Shown here in pieces: positions 6,714 to 14,559 of a stretch of DNA of 17,869 nucleotides. Under the pieces are notes generated by a model that did no database searches, was not told where the DNA came from, and saw nothing but the letters and a program-made list of their open reading frames with translations. The stretch's first letter is position 1; every line of letters starts with the position of its first letter. Made by a program: the position numbers and the translations under genes. The DNA comes from an uncultured Collinsella sp. (lineage in GTDB: Bacteria > Actinomycetota > Coriobacteriia > Coriobacteriales > Coriobacteriaceae), in NCBI GenBank assembly GCA_902463875.1, contig CABQHR010000017.1:1-17869 (forward strand), read 5' to 3'.

Positions 6714-7082
6714 ATGAACAAGCATAAGGCGAAGCTGGAAGGCCTCAAGCGTCGTCAGCGTCGTGTTCGCGGCAAGGTCTCGGGTACCGCCGAGCGTCCG
6801 CGTCTTCGCGTGACCCGTACTAACGCCAACATCTATGCCCAGATCATCGACGACAGCAAGGGCTCCAGCCTGACGCTCGTCTCTGCCTCGACCCTCGAGG
6901 CCGAGTTCAAGGGCACCCACACCTCGAACAAGGAGGCTGCGGAGAAGGTCGGTCAGCTCGTTGGCAAGCGCGCCATCGAGGCCGGCATCACCAAGGTCGC
7001 CTTCGATCGTGGTGGCCGTATCTACCATGGCCGCGTCAAGGCCCTCGCCGACGGTGCTCGTGCCGCCGGTCTCGAGTTCTAG
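6714..7082 (+). CDS. rplR: 50S ribosomal protein L18 (uL18)
   Basis: At 122 residues it is a standard L18: basic N-terminus with R-R-Q-R-R-V-R-G-K, then [16 protein letters not shown] and the closing [20 protein letters not shown] segment. L18 binds 5S rRNA together with L5. The ATG is preceded by TAGGAG. Its stop codon overlaps the AGGAGGT ribosome-binding site of rpsE, consistent with tight operon coupling. Confidence 0.98.
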   Translation: MNKHKAKLEGLKRRQRRVRGKVSGTAERPRLRVTRTNANIYAQIIDDSKGSSLTLVSASTLEAEFKGTHTSNKEAAEKVGQLVGKRAIEAGITKVAFDRGGRIYHGRVKALADGARAAGLEF

Positions 7083-7096
7083 GAGGTATGTAGCAC

Positions 7097-7621
7097 ATGG
7101 CTCGTAATCAGAAGCAGCAGCGCGAGGCCTCCGAGTTCGAGGAGCGCGTCGTTTACATCAACCGCGTGTCGAAGACCGTCAAGGGTGGTCGTCGCATGAG
7201 CCTCGTCGCTCTCGTCGTCGTTGGCGACGGCAAGGGTAACGTCGGCGTTGGCATGGGCAAGTCCGCTGAGGTGCCCCTGGCCATCTCCAAGGCGTCTCTC
7301 GATGCCAAGAAGAACATGTTCCACGTGCCGGTGACCGAGCAGGGCACCATCCCGCACGAGGTTCTCGGCCACTTTGGTGCCGGCCGCATCATCATCAAGC
7401 CCGCTGTCGAGGGTACCGGCGTTATCGCCGGCGGCGCTGTGCGTCCCCTCTTTGAGCTTGCTGGCATCAAGAACGTCCTGTCCAAGTCCCTCGGTACCGA
7501 CAACGGCCTCAACATCATCAAGGCTGCCGTCGAGGGCCTCAAGGAGCTCTCCAGCCCTGAGGACGTCGCGGCTCGCCGTGGCCTGACGGTCTCCGAGATG
7601 TTCGTCGGTAAGGAGAACTAA
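7097..7621 (+). CDS. rpsE: 30S ribosomal protein S5 (uS5)
   Basis: The 174-residue protein contains the S5 double-stranded-RNA-binding segment ([18 protein letters not shown] near residues 15-32) and the later [17 protein letters not shown] type stretch. S5 sits by the mRNA entry channel and influences decoding accuracy; the loop around residues 25-32 is where spectinomycin-resistance changes occur in other species. AGGAGGT is 9 nt before the ATG, and rpmD follows 2 nt after the stop. Confidence 0.98.
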   Translation: MARNQKQQREASEFEERVVYINRVSKTVKGGRRMSLVALVVVGDGKGNVGVGMGKSAEVPLAISKASLDAKKNMFHVPVTEQGTIPHEVLGHFGAGRIIIKPAVEGTGVIAGGAVRPLFELAGIKNVLSKSLGTDNGLNIIKAAVEGLKELSSPEDVAARRGLTVSEMFVGKEN

Positions 7622-7623
7622 GC

Positions 7624-7806
7624 ATGGCTGACACCATCAAGATCAAGCAGGTCCGCAGCACCAACGGTTGCAAGCAGGACCAGGTCCGTACTGTCCGTGC
7701 CCTCGGTCTCCACAGGATCCGCGAGGTTCGCGAGATTGCTGACAACGAGTCCGTCCGCGGCATGATCTTCAAGGTCAAGCACCTTGTCGAGATTGTAGAG
7801 GAGTAG
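7624..7806 (+). CDS. rpmD: 50S ribosomal protein L30 (uL30)
   Basis: This 60-residue protein is a typical small L30: I-K-I-K-Q-V-R-S near the start, V-R-T-V-R-A-L-G-L-H-R-I midway, and D-N-E-S-V-R-G-M-I-F-K-V-K-H-L-V near the end. It packs on 23S rRNA at the large-subunit surface. Its start lies 2 nt after the rpsE stop with AAGGAG inside the rpsE 3' end, and rplO begins 3 nt after its own stop, so the three genes are likely translationally coupled. Confidence 0.97.
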   Translation: MADTIKIKQVRSTNGCKQDQVRTVRALGLHRIREVREIADNESVRGMIFKVKHLVEIVEE

Positions 7807-7809
7807 CAA

Positions 7810-8259
7810 ATGCAGCTTCACGATCTTACTCCCGCGCCCGGTTCCACCAAGAACCGCAAGCGCGTCGGCCGTGGCAATTCTTCGGGTCACGGCACCACTT
7901 CTGGCCGCGGTCAGAAGGGCCAGGGTTCCCGCTCTGGCGGCACCAAGGGTGCCGGCTTCGAGGGTGGCCAGACTCCGCTGGCTATGCGCCTGCCCAAGCT
8001 TCCGGGCTTCCGCAACCCCCGTCGTATCGAGTACACCGCTGTTAACGTTGAGCGTCTCGAGCGTAAGTTCGAGGATGGCGCTGTGATCGACGGTGCCGCT
8101 CTTAAGGCCGCTCGCATCACCAAGAGCGAGTTCGAGCCCGTCAAGGTGCTCGGCAATGGTGAGCTCACCAAGAAGTTCACGGTCAAGGTCGACAAGGTCA
8201 GCGCTTCTGCGCAGGCCAAGATCGAGGCCGCCGGCGGAAAGGTCGAGCTGCCGTGCTAA
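7810..8259 (+). CDS. rplO: 50S ribosomal protein L15 (uL15)
   Basis: The 149-residue protein has the extended glycine/basic N-terminal tail of L15, with [12 protein letters not shown] and [13 protein letters not shown] around residues 17-50, which threads into 23S rRNA. The globular C-terminus follows with R-R-I-E-Y-T-A-V-N. The ATG follows GAGGAG. The last codons overlap the GTG start of secY by 7 nt in another frame. Confidence 0.97.
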   Translation: MQLHDLTPAPGSTKNRKRVGRGNSSGHGTTSGRGQKGQGSRSGGTKGAGFEGGQTPLAMRLPKLPGFRNPRRIEYTAVNVERLERKFEDGAVIDGAALKAARITKSEFEPVKVLGNGELTKKFTVKVDKVSASAQAKIEAAGGKVELPC

Positions 8260-9539
8260 ATGGTCTTAAGAATGCTTTCCGCATCAAAGAATTGCGCGAA
8301 AAGATTCTTTTTACCATAGCTATGCTCGTCGTGTACCGCATTGGTGCGCACGTTCCTGTGCCCGGCATTCCCTTCCAGGGGATGCTGGGCCTTTTCTCGA
8401 CCGATAACAATTCGGTCGCCGCAGGTGCTATGGCCCTCCTGAATCTTTTCTCTGGCGGCGCGTTGAGCTATGTGTCGGTGTTTTCGCTGGGCATCATGCC
8501 TTACATCACCAGCTCGATCATCCTCCAGATGCTCCAGGCCGTCGTGCCTTCCCTGCATGAGCTTGCCCGCGAGGGCGAGGTCGGTCAGACCAAGATTACG
8601 CAGTATTCGCGTTACCTCACCTTGGCTCTGGCAATCCTCAACTCCGTGGGTTACCTCTTCCTCTTTAAGAGCTTCGGCATCAGCTTTAATGGCGCCGGCG
8701 CTCCCGAGATCATCTTTGACTTCATGATCGTCGGTACGCTCACCGCGGGCGCCATGCTGATCATGTGGATTGGTGAGCTCATCACCCAGCGCGGTATCGG
8801 CAATGGCATGTCGCTGATCATCTTTGCGAACATTATGGCCGGTCTGCCGCAGGCTATCTTCTCCAGCACCGAGGGCAATGCCGGTGGCATCATCACCATG
8901 GTGATCATCTGCGCCATCATCCTGCTGGTTATCCCGCTGATTGTTTTCCTTGAGCGCGGCCAACGCCGCATCCCGGTCTCCTACGCTAAGCGAGTCGTGG
9001 GCCGTCGCATGATGGGTGGCCAGACCACCTACCTGCCCATCAAGGTCAACACCGCGGGTGTCGTGCCGATCATCTTCGCTTCGGCGCTGCTGTACTTCCC
9101 GGCTCAGATTGCCGTGTTCTTCCCCGGCATCGGCTGGATTCAGGCAGTTGCCTCCGCGCTTTCGACCGGTTGGCTCAACTGGGTGCTTAACGTTGTCCTC
9201 ATCGTGTTCTTCGCGTACTTCTACACCTCCATGGTGTTCAACCCCGATGACACGGCCGACAACCTTAAGAAGCAGGGCGGCTTTATTCCGGGCGTGCGTC
9301 CGGGTAGGGCTACCGCGGCCTACATCAAGAACGCGCTCAACAAGATCACGCTTCCCAGCGCTGTCTTTTTGGCGCTCATCGCCATCGTGCCTTCGATCAT
9401 CTTCTCCTTCACGGGTAACCATCTGATCCAGGCATTTGGTGGCACGTCCATCCTCATCATGGTCGGCGTCGTGCTCGACACGGTCGATAAGCTCGAAGGC
9501 CAGATCAAGATGTATGATTACGATGGATTCTTTAAATAG
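8253..9539 (+). CDS. secY: Preprotein translocase subunit SecY
   Basis: The 428-residue membrane protein is the channel subunit of the SecYEG translocon, with about ten hydrophobic segments spread along its length. Landmarks are the N-terminal [32 protein letters not shown], the cytosolic loop [14 protein letters not shown], and [11 protein letters not shown] followed by I-P-G-V-R-P-G. I chose GTG at 8253: it gives the expected N-terminus and has GGAAAGG about ten bases upstream, whereas the ATG at 8260 is out of frame. The start overlaps the end of rplO by 7 nt. Its place between rplO and adk is the common bacterial arrangement. Confidence 0.97.
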   Translation: MLNGLKNAFRIKELREKILFTIAMLVVYRIGAHVPVPGIPFQGMLGLFSTDNNSVAAGAMALLNLFSGGALSYVSVFSLGIMPYITSSIILQMLQAVVPSLHELAREGEVGQTKITQYSRYLTLALAILNSVGYLFLFKSFGISFNGAGAPEIIFDFMIVGTLTAGAMLIMWIGELITQRGIGNGMSLIIFANIMAGLPQAIFSSTEGNAGGIITMVIICAIILLVIPLIVFLERGQRRIPVSYAKRVVGRRMMGGQTTYLPIKVNTAGVVPIIFASALLYFPAQIAVFFPGIGWIQAVASALSTGWLNWVLNVVLIVFFAYFYTSMVFNPDDTADNLKKQGGFIPGVRPGRATAAYIKNALNKITLPSAVFLALIAIVPSIIFSFTGNHLIQAFGGTSILIMVGVVLDTVDKLEGQIKMYDYDGFFK

Positions 9540-9557
9540 GCTAGAGGAGGATTGCTC

Positions 9558-10184
9558 ATGAACCTCGTATTGCTCGGAGCTCCGGGTGCCGGTAAGGGTA
9601 CCGTCGCACAGGAGCTCGTCGCCGAGTTTGGCGTCGCTCACATTTCCACGGGTGACCTGCTGCGTGCTGCCGTCAAGGGTGGCACCGAGCTTGGTATTCA
9701 GGCTAAGAAGTACATGGACGCTGGCGAGCTCGTTCCCGACCAGCTCGTGATCGACCTTGTCAAGGAGCGCCTTGCCGCCGACGATGCCCAGCAGGGCTTT
9801 ATTCTCGACGGCTTCCCGCGCAACACCGCCCAGGCTGTGACGCTCGATTCCGAGCTCTCCGCCATGGGTCGCGAGATCGATTGCGCCCTTCTGGTCGATG
9901 TGGCCGCTGAGGTCATTATCGATCGTCTGTCTTCGCGTCGCACCTGCCGCGCCTGCGGTTACACCGGCACTGCTGCCGATGCCACCTGTCCCAAGTGCGG
10001 TGGCGAGATGTATCAGCGCGACGACGACAAGCCCGAGACCATCAAGAACCGTCTCGACGTCTACGAGAAGTCCACGAGCCCGCTCGTCGACTACTATCGT
10101 GGCCAGGGTCTGCTCAAGTCGGTCAACGGTGACCAGGCTCGCGAGACCGTGTACGGGGATGTCAAAGAGGCTCTCGGTCTATGA
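9558..10184 (+). CDS. adk: Adenylate kinase with zinc-type lid
   Basis: This 208-residue enzyme interconverts ATP + AMP and 2 ADP. The P-loop G-A-P-G-A-G-K-G-T spans residues 7-15; the AMP-binding part includes S-T-G-D-L-L-R and D-G-F-P-R-N; the lid carries four cysteines, C130-x2-C133 and C144-x2-C147, as in zinc-stabilised Gram-positive enzymes. Only ten residues separate the two cysteine pairs, clearly fewer than the roughly sixteen of Bacillus-type lids. I prefer ATG 9558, seven bases after GAGGAGG, over an in-frame TTG at 9552 that would leave a one-base spacer. The end overlaps the map start by ATGA. Confidence 0.96.
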   Translation: MNLVLLGAPGAGKGTVAQELVAEFGVAHISTGDLLRAAVKGGTELGIQAKKYMDAGELVPDQLVIDLVKERLAADDAQQGFILDGFPRNTAQAVTLDSELSAMGREIDCALLVDVAAEVIIDRLSSRRTCRACGYTGTAADATCPKCGGEMYQRDDDKPETIKNRLDVYEKSTSPLVDYYRGQGLLKSVNGDQARETVYGDVKEALGL

Positions 10185-10969
10185 TCAAGATTAAGTCTGC
10201 AACGCAAATCGAGCAGATGAAGAAGGCAGGAGCGCTATCTAAGATGGCGCTCCGCCACGTTGGAGCCATGGTGCGCCCCGGCGTTTCGACTTTTGAGCTC
10301 GATCAGCTCGCGGAGCAGATTATCCGCATGCATGGCGGCACCCCTGCCTTTAAGGGTTACGGCGGGTTCCCGGGGACCATTTGCGCATCGATCAACGATG
10401 CCGTGGTCCACGGTATTCCCAACCCCGACATGATCCTGCGCGATGGCGATATCATCTCCATCGATACGGGAGCCGTTGTCGACGGTTGGGTCGGCGATAA
10501 CGCATGGACGTTTTTCGTCGGCACCCCCACGCCCGAAGCCAAGGCTTTGTGCGAGGTCACGCGCGATTGCCTTAAGGCTGCCATCGAGCAGGCTGTTCCC
10601 GGTAACCATATCGGGGACGTCGGTTATGCCGTTCAGTCCCTCGCCGAGTCTCACGGTTACGGCGTGCTTCGCGACTATGTGGGTCATGGCATTGGCCGCG
10701 TGATGCACGAGGACCCCAACGTTCCTAACTATGGAAAGAAGGGGAGGGGCGTTCGCCTCCAGGCCGGCATGGTCATTGCCATCGAGCCGATGGTTACGAT
10801 GGGTTCCAACCATGTGAGCACGGGCTCCGACGGTTGGATTGTTACGACCAACGACCACCTGCCCGCCGCGCACTACGAGAACACCGTCGCCATTACCAAT
10901 GACGGTCCGGTGATTCTCACCACCGACGCGCAAGGTGCTTGGTGTTCGCTCCAAGGCGGAGAAATGTAA
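10181..10969 (+). CDS. map: Type I methionine aminopeptidase
   Basis: The 262-residue metalloenzyme removes initiator methionine from nascent proteins at the ribosome. The five metal ligands are D95 and D106 (I-D-T-G and G-D-N-A-W-T), H169 (G-H-G-I-G), E202 (I-E-P-M-V) and E233 (Y-E-N-T-V-A). The ATG overlaps the adk stop (ATGA, 10181-10184), so translation is probably coupled; only GAGG at 10167-10170 resembles a ribosome-binding site. Length is slightly over the ~250 typical for bacteria owing to a short C-terminal tail after the catalytic core (about 15 residues, ending G-G-E-M). It has no N-terminal zinc-finger extension. Confidence 0.97.
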   Translation: MIKIKSATQIEQMKKAGALSKMALRHVGAMVRPGVSTFELDQLAEQIIRMHGGTPAFKGYGGFPGTICASINDAVVHGIPNPDMILRDGDIISIDTGAVVDGWVGDNAWTFFVGTPTPEAKALCEVTRDCLKAAIEQAVPGNHIGDVGYAVQSLAESHGYGVLRDYVGHGIGRVMHEDPNVPNYGKKGRGVRLQAGMVIAIEPMVTMGSNHVSTGSDGWIVTTNDHLPAAHYENTVAITNDGPVILTTDAQGAWCSLQGGEM

Positions 10970-10993
10970 CAAGTTCCACTTAGATGTGGAGCC

Positions 10994-11063
10994 ATTACGA
11001 AGATATTACGATACGTGCATGCGTATTGTAGAATACTCAATCGCTGTCGTTTTCTAGAGAAAG
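10994..11063 (+). promoter_or_regulatory. Candidate promoter and dyad upstream of infA
   Basis: The 104-nt map-infA gap is AT-richer than its flanks. TAGAAT (11029-11034) is a fair -10 box, 17 nt from TTACGA (11006-11011), a weak -35. ATTACGA occurs twice, at 10994-11000 and 11005-11011, one helical turn apart, and ATACG-TGCATG-CGTAT (11011-11026) is a small dyad in the spacer. A promoter starting an infA-rpmJ-alpha transcript is plausible but unproven. Confidence 0.45.
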
Positions 11064-11073
11064 ATGATTGCTT

Positions 11074-11292
11074 GTGAAGAAGGAAGACGCAATTGAGCTC
11101 GAGGGTACGGTAAAGGAGCCGCTGCCCAACGCCATGTTTAAGGTTGAGCTCGAGAACGGTCATTCGGTTCTCTGCAACATTTCTGGCAAGATCCGAATGA
11201 ATTACATCCGTATTCTCCCCGGTGACAGGGTTGTCGTGGAGCTTTCCCCGTACGACCTGACCCGCGGTCGCATCACCTATCGCTACAAATAG
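11074..11292 (+). CDS. infA: Translation initiation factor IF-1
   Basis: This OB-fold protein (72 residues from this start) is IF-1: [37 protein letters not shown] and the closing [13 protein letters not shown]. It binds the A site of the 30S subunit during initiation. GTG at 11074 gives the family length. An in-frame TTG at 11068 would add two residues and sits closer to the weak AGAGAAAG at 11055-11062, so the start is uncertain by six bases. Its place between map and rpmJ is usual for Gram-positive and actinobacterial genomes. Confidence 0.95.
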   Translation: MKKEDAIELEGTVKEPLPNAMFKVELENGHSVLCNISGKIRMNYIRILPGDRVVVELSPYDLTRGRITYRYK

Positions 11293-11317
11293 CGGCACGC
11301 ATACACGCACTCCATTT

Positions 11318-11393
11318 CCGGCTGCAGGCTTAGCTCAACCTACGGTCGGATTGTGTGTGAAGACCAGCCATAGTTTTAAACGCCTGCGGCTGG
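11318..11393 (+). promoter_or_regulatory. Structured leader upstream of rpmJ-rpsM with two exclusive stems
   Basis: In the 150-nt gap between infA and rpmJ, CCGGCTGCAGGC (11318-11329) pairs along its whole length with GCCTGCGGCTGG (11382-11393), using two G-U pairs. The 3' half of that stem can instead pair locally: CCAGCC (11364-11369) with GGCTGG (11388-11393). The two folds exclude each other. E. coli controls the homologous alpha operon through S4 binding a structured leader, so an autoregulatory RNA is a reasonable guess, but no known S4 motif was recognised. Confidence 0.45.
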
Positions 11394-11442
11394 GCGAGTA
11401 GATAGTAGGGAAGTAGTTTGAGCGCTACCGAAAGGAAGAACG

Positions 11443-11556
11443 ATGAAGGTACGTCCTTCGGTCAAGAAGATGTGCGATAAGTGCAAAATCATTAGGCGCC
11501 ATGGCAAGGTCCTCGTCATTTGCGAGAACCCCCGTCATAAGCAGCGTCAGGGTTAA
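11443..11556 (+). CDS. rpmJ: 50S ribosomal protein L36 (bL36), zinc type
   Basis: This 37-codon gene encodes [11 protein letters not shown] followed by [10 protein letters not shown] and a [11 protein letters not shown] end. The zinc ligands C11, C14, C27 and H32 are all present, so this is the zinc-dependent form. AAAGGAAG lies just before the ATG. L36 is the smallest large-subunit protein and normally sits between infA and rpsM, as here. Confidence 0.98.
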   Translation: MKVRPSVKKMCDKCKIIRRHGKVLVICENPRHKQRQG

Positions 11557-11570
11557 GAGAGGAGACTACG

Positions 11571-11945
11571 TTGGCCCGTATTAATGGTGTCGACCTCCCG
11601 CGTGAGAAGCGCGTTGAGATCGGTCTGACCTACATTTACGGCATCGGCCGCACCACTGCGACGAAGATCTGCGTCGAGTGCAACGTTAACGTGGATACGC
11701 GCGTTAAGGACCTCACCGAGGATGAGGTTAACGCCATCCGCGATTATATCGATAAGAACCAGATCATGGTTGAGGGTGACCTCCGCCGTGAGCGCAACCA
11801 GAACGTCAAGCGCCTTATGGACATCGGCTGCAACCGCGGCCTTCGTCACCGCAAGGGCCTCCCGGTCCGCGGCCAGCGCACCCACACTAACGCTCGTACC
11901 CGCAAGGGCCCGAAGCGTCAGATCGGTGCTAAGAAGAAGAAATAA
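11571..11945 (+). CDS. rpsM: 30S ribosomal protein S13 (uS13)
   Basis: The 124-residue protein opens [10 protein letters not shown] and includes [12 protein letters not shown], the helix-two-turn-helix region [20 protein letters not shown], and a very basic C-terminal tail ending K-K-K-K that reaches towards A- and P-site tRNAs. It starts with TTG at 11571, after GAGAGGAG, and the N-terminus agrees with the family, so the rare start looks genuine. Confidence 0.97.
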   Translation: MARINGVDLPREKRVEIGLTYIYGIGRTTATKICVECNVNVDTRVKDLTEDEVNAIRDYIDKNQIMVEGDLRRERNQNVKRLMDIGCNRGLRHRKGLPVRGQRTHTNARTRKGPKRQIGAKKKK

Positions 11946-11959
11946 GGAGCGCTAGATAG

Positions 11960-12364
11960 ATGGCTACTGCTAAGAAGAACGTTCGCGCTGCCCGTCTGAA
12001 GCGCGCGGACCGTAAGAACATTTCCGTGGGCCAGGCTCACATTCGTTCTACGTTCAACAACACGATCGTTTCGATCACCGATCCCCAGGGCAACGTCATT
12101 TCCTGGAAGTCGGCTGGCCAGGTGGGCTTCAAGGGCTCCCGTAAGTCCACGCCGTTCGCTGCCCAGATGGCTGCCGAGGCTGCTGCCAAGCAGGCCATGG
12201 AGCACGGTATGAAGAAGGTTTCCGTCTTCGTCAAGGGCCCCGGCTCCGGTCGTGAGACCGCCATCCGCTCCCTCCAGGCTGCTGGCCTCGAGGTCTCGAG
12301 CATCCAGGACAAGACCCCCATTCCGCACAACGGCTGCCGCCCCAAGAAGCGTCGCCGCGTGTAA
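11960..12364 (+). CDS. rpsK: 30S ribosomal protein S11 (uS11)
   Basis: The 134-residue protein has the S11 signature: [34 protein letters not shown], then [13 protein letters not shown] and the C-terminal [12 protein letters not shown]. It lines the mRNA exit region of the platform. AAGGAGC precedes the ATG, and the gene lies 14 nt from rpsM and 19 nt from rpsD, consistent with one alpha-operon message. Confidence 0.98.
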   Translation: MATAKKNVRAARLKRADRKNISVGQAHIRSTFNNTIVSITDPQGNVISWKSAGQVGFKGSRKSTPFAAQMAAEAAAKQAMEHGMKKVSVFVKGPGSGRETAIRSLQAAGLEVSSIQDKTPIPHNGCRPKKRRRV

Positions 12365-12383
12365 CTGAAAGGATCGTATCAAT

Positions 12384-12980
12384 ATGGCAATCGACAGGAC
12401 TCCTGTTCTTAAGCGCTGCCGTCAGCTCGGGATCGATCCCGCTGAGCTCGGTTACAGCAGCAAGAAGGAATCTATCCGTCAGCCCAAGCGCCGTCGCAAG
12501 GAATCTGAGTACGGCATGCAGCTGCGCGAGAAGCAGAAGGTCAAGTTCATCTATGGCGTTCTGGAGAAGCAGTTCCACGGCTACTTCAACAAGGCCCGTA
12601 AGATGAACGGCGTCACCGGTGAGAACCTCATGATCATCCTTGAGTCTCGCCTCGACAACGTCGTCTTCCGTCTTGGCTTCGCCCGCACCCGCAAAGAGGC
12701 TCGTCAGTCCGTCCGTCACGGTCACTTCACCGTGAACGGCAAGCGCGTGGACATCCCGTCCTACCGCGTCAAGGCCGGCGACGTCGTCGCTGTCGGCGAG
12801 AAGTTCCGTGACCTCCTCCCCATCAAGGAGGCTCTGATTTCCTCCGAGCGCTTTGAGGTCCCTGGCTGGCTCGAGGTCGATATCGAGAAGCTGTCTGGTA
12901 ACGTGCTCGCTCTGCCGACGCGTGAGCAGATCAGCGGTGATATCAACGAGCAGCTCATCGTCGAGCTCTACTCTAAGTAG
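12384..12980 (+). CDS. rpsD: 30S ribosomal protein S4 (uS4)
   Basis: The 198-residue protein contains the S4 RNA-binding domain at about residues 89-150 (S-R-L-D-N-V-V-F-R-L-G-F-A-R-T-R-K-E-A-R-Q and G-K-R-V-D-I-P-S-Y-R-V). It nucleates 16S assembly and in several bacteria represses its own operon. The N-terminus has a single cysteine (C12), so the four-cysteine zinc site found in some S4 proteins is lost. GAAAGGATC precedes the ATG. Its position between rpsK and rpoA follows the E. coli alpha-operon order. Confidence 0.97.
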   Translation: MAIDRTPVLKRCRQLGIDPAELGYSSKKESIRQPKRRRKESEYGMQLREKQKVKFIYGVLEKQFHGYFNKARKMNGVTGENLMIILESRLDNVVFRLGFARTRKEARQSVRHGHFTVNGKRVDIPSYRVKAGDVVAVGEKFRDLLPIKEALISSERFEVPGWLEVDIEKLSGNVLALPTREQISGDINEQLIVELYSK

Positions 12981-13012
12981 TCCATCCGGGCTGCTGAGGC
13001 TGGAGGTAATAC

Positions 13013-13954
13013 ATGTCAGAATTCATTAGGCCTCAGGTTCAGGTCGAAGAGATCAACGAGACGTCTGCTCGTGTCTCCGTCGAGCCGCTCGAGCGTGGCT
13101 ACGGCGATACGCTGGGTAACTCCCTTCGTCGCGTACTTCTGTCCTCGCTCGAGGGTGCCGCCGTCGAGGCTATTCAGATCGATGGTGCGCAGCACGAGTT
13201 CATGACCATCCCTAACATGGTCGAGGATGTCACCGACATCGTCCTGAATGTCAAGGGTCTTGTCTTCAGGGCTCTCGGCACGACCGACGAGGCGACCGCC
13301 ACCATCTCGGTTGACGGTCCCTGCGAGGTCACCGGTGCGGACTTCTTTATTCCGTCCGAGTTTGAGCTGGTCAACCCCGAGCAGCACATCGCTACGCTCA
13401 CCGAGGGTGGCCATCTCACCATGAGCATGCGCATCGGCTATGGCCGCGGCTATGTCTCTGGCGAGGCTAACAAGCGCGACAACGATCCCATCGGTGTGAT
13501 CCACGTCGACTCGCTGTACTCGCCGGTTTCCCGTTGCGCCAAGCTCGTTGAGGCTTGCCGTGTCGGTCAGCACACCGACTACGACCGCCTTGTCCTCGAG
13601 ATCGAGACCAACGGCTCCATCGCCCCGCGCGACGCCGTGGTCCAGGCTGCCAATATCATCAACCAGCATATGGCCGCCTTTATGAACCTTGCCGAGACCC
13701 CCGAGGTCGAGGAGGAGGCTTCGATCTTCGCTCCCGAGGTCACCAACGACAACGCCGAGCTGGACAAGCAGATCGAGGATCTGGACCTTTCCGTCCGTTC
13801 CTACAACTGCCTTAAGCGCGCCAGCATTCACTCGGTCCGTCAACTCGTTGAGTTCTCGGAGAACGATCTGCTCAACATCCGTAACTTCGGTGTTAAGTCG
13901 ATCGAGGAAGTGAAGGACAAGCTTGAGTCCATGGGCCTGAGCCTGAAGGCTTAA
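13013..13954 (+). CDS. rpoA: DNA-directed RNA polymerase alpha subunit
   Basis: The 313-residue subunit has the N-terminal dimerisation domain (E-P-L-E-R-G-Y-G-D-T-L-G-N-S-L-R-R-V-L-L-S-S-L near residues 23-45; P-V-S-R-C-A-K-L-V-E later), an acidic linker near 230-250, and a C-terminal domain that contacts UP elements and activators. The key DNA-contact arginine appears as R262 in S-V-R-S-Y-N-C-L-K, with G-V-K-S-I-E-E-V-K-D-K-L closing the domain. GGAGG lies seven bases before the ATG. Co-expression with ribosomal genes is the common arrangement. Confidence 0.98.
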   Translation: MSEFIRPQVQVEEINETSARVSVEPLERGYGDTLGNSLRRVLLSSLEGAAVEAIQIDGAQHEFMTIPNMVEDVTDIVLNVKGLVFRALGTTDEATATISVDGPCEVTGADFFIPSEFELVNPEQHIATLTEGGHLTMSMRIGYGRGYVSGEANKRDNDPIGVIHVDSLYSPVSRCAKLVEACRVGQHTDYDRLVLEIETNGSIAPRDAVVQAANIINQHMAAFMNLAETPEVEEEASIFAPEVTNDNAELDKQIEDLDLSVRSYNCLKRASIHSVRQLVEFSENDLLNIRNFGVKSIEEVKDKLESMGLSLKA

Positions 13955-13984
13955 TGCTTCGCATATTTGAGGAGAAACTAGACC

Positions 13985-14467
13985 ATGCGTCACAACGTTA
14001 AGAAGGGCCTGAAGCTCGGCACCGATGCGAGCCACACCAAGGCCATGAAGAAGAGCCTTGCTAAGGCCCTCTTCGAGAACGACCGCATCAAGACCACCGA
14101 GACCCGTGCTAAGGCGCTGCGTTCGGTCGTCGACCCGATCATCACTTGGGCCAAGAAGGGCGACCTGCACTCTCGTCGTCTGGCTATCGCCAAGCTCGGC
14201 GATAAGCAGCTCGTTGCCGAGATTTTCGACAAGGCTGCTCAGGGCATGTGGCAGGACCGCAACGGTGGTTACACCCGCATCATGAAGCTCGGTAACCGTA
14301 AGGGCGACAACGCTCCCATCGTTATCATGGAGCTCGTTACCGAGCCTTGCACGCCTAAGGCCAAGAAGGCTGCTCCGGCCCCCAAGAAGGCCGCTGCTCC
14401 CAAGAAGGTCGAGGCTGTCGAGGAGACCGCTGCCGAGGAGGCTCCTGCTGAGGAGACCGCTGAGTAG
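13985..14467 (+). CDS. rplQ: 50S ribosomal protein L17 (bL17) with acidic/alanine-lysine tail
   Basis: The first ~122 residues form a standard L17: R-H-N-V-K-K-G-L-K-L-G-T-D near the start, A-L-F-E-N-D-R-I-K-T-T-E-T-R-A-K, and G-G-Y-T-R-I-M-K-L-G-N-R-K-G-D-N-A. It continues for about 38 more residues as a K/A/P-rich then E/A-rich low-complexity tail ending A-E-E-T-A-E, longer than the ~116-127 residues of many L17 proteins. GAGGAGAA precedes the ATG. This is the last gene before the operon terminator. Confidence 0.97.
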   Translation: MRHNVKKGLKLGTDASHTKAMKKSLAKALFENDRIKTTETRAKALRSVVDPIITWAKKGDLHSRRLAIAKLGDKQLVAEIFDKAAQGMWQDRNGGYTRIMKLGNRKGDNAPIVIMELVTEPCTPKAKKAAPAPKKAAAPKKVEAVEETAAEEAPAEETAE

Positions 14468-14493
14468 ACATTCCGTCTGCATAGGCTATATTC

Positions 14494-14524
14494 GAGGGGT
14501 ACGTTCGCGTACCCCTCTTTTTTT
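14494..14524 (+). terminator. Intrinsic terminator of the ribosomal operon
   Basis: GAGGGGTACG (14494-14503) and CGTACCCCTC (14508-14517) form a perfect 10-bp stem with a TTCG loop, followed by seven T residues (14518-14524). It lies 26 nt after the rplQ stop and is a textbook plus-strand terminator. Confidence 0.95.
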
Positions 14525-14559
14525 GTCGCGATACCGTTGCTTGTTTGTTGGGAGCGCCC

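Noticed and set aside
8256..9641. Long minus-strand open frame opposite secY (461 codons)
   Set aside because: It is antisense to an unmistakable SecY, has a charged, Asp/His-rich composition typical of the mirror of hydrophobic codons, and no ribosome-binding site or homology.
11325..11360. tRNA-like stretch (GGCTTAGCTCAA...)
   Set aside because: It resembles a tRNA D-arm only; there is no acceptor pairing, anticodon arm or T-loop (no GTTCGA-type box) at the right distance.
13016..14482. Long minus-strand open frame opposite rpoA and rplQ (488 codons)
   Set aside because: It is a shadow caused by strong codon bias in two conserved genes; it spans their intergenic gap without any matching signal.
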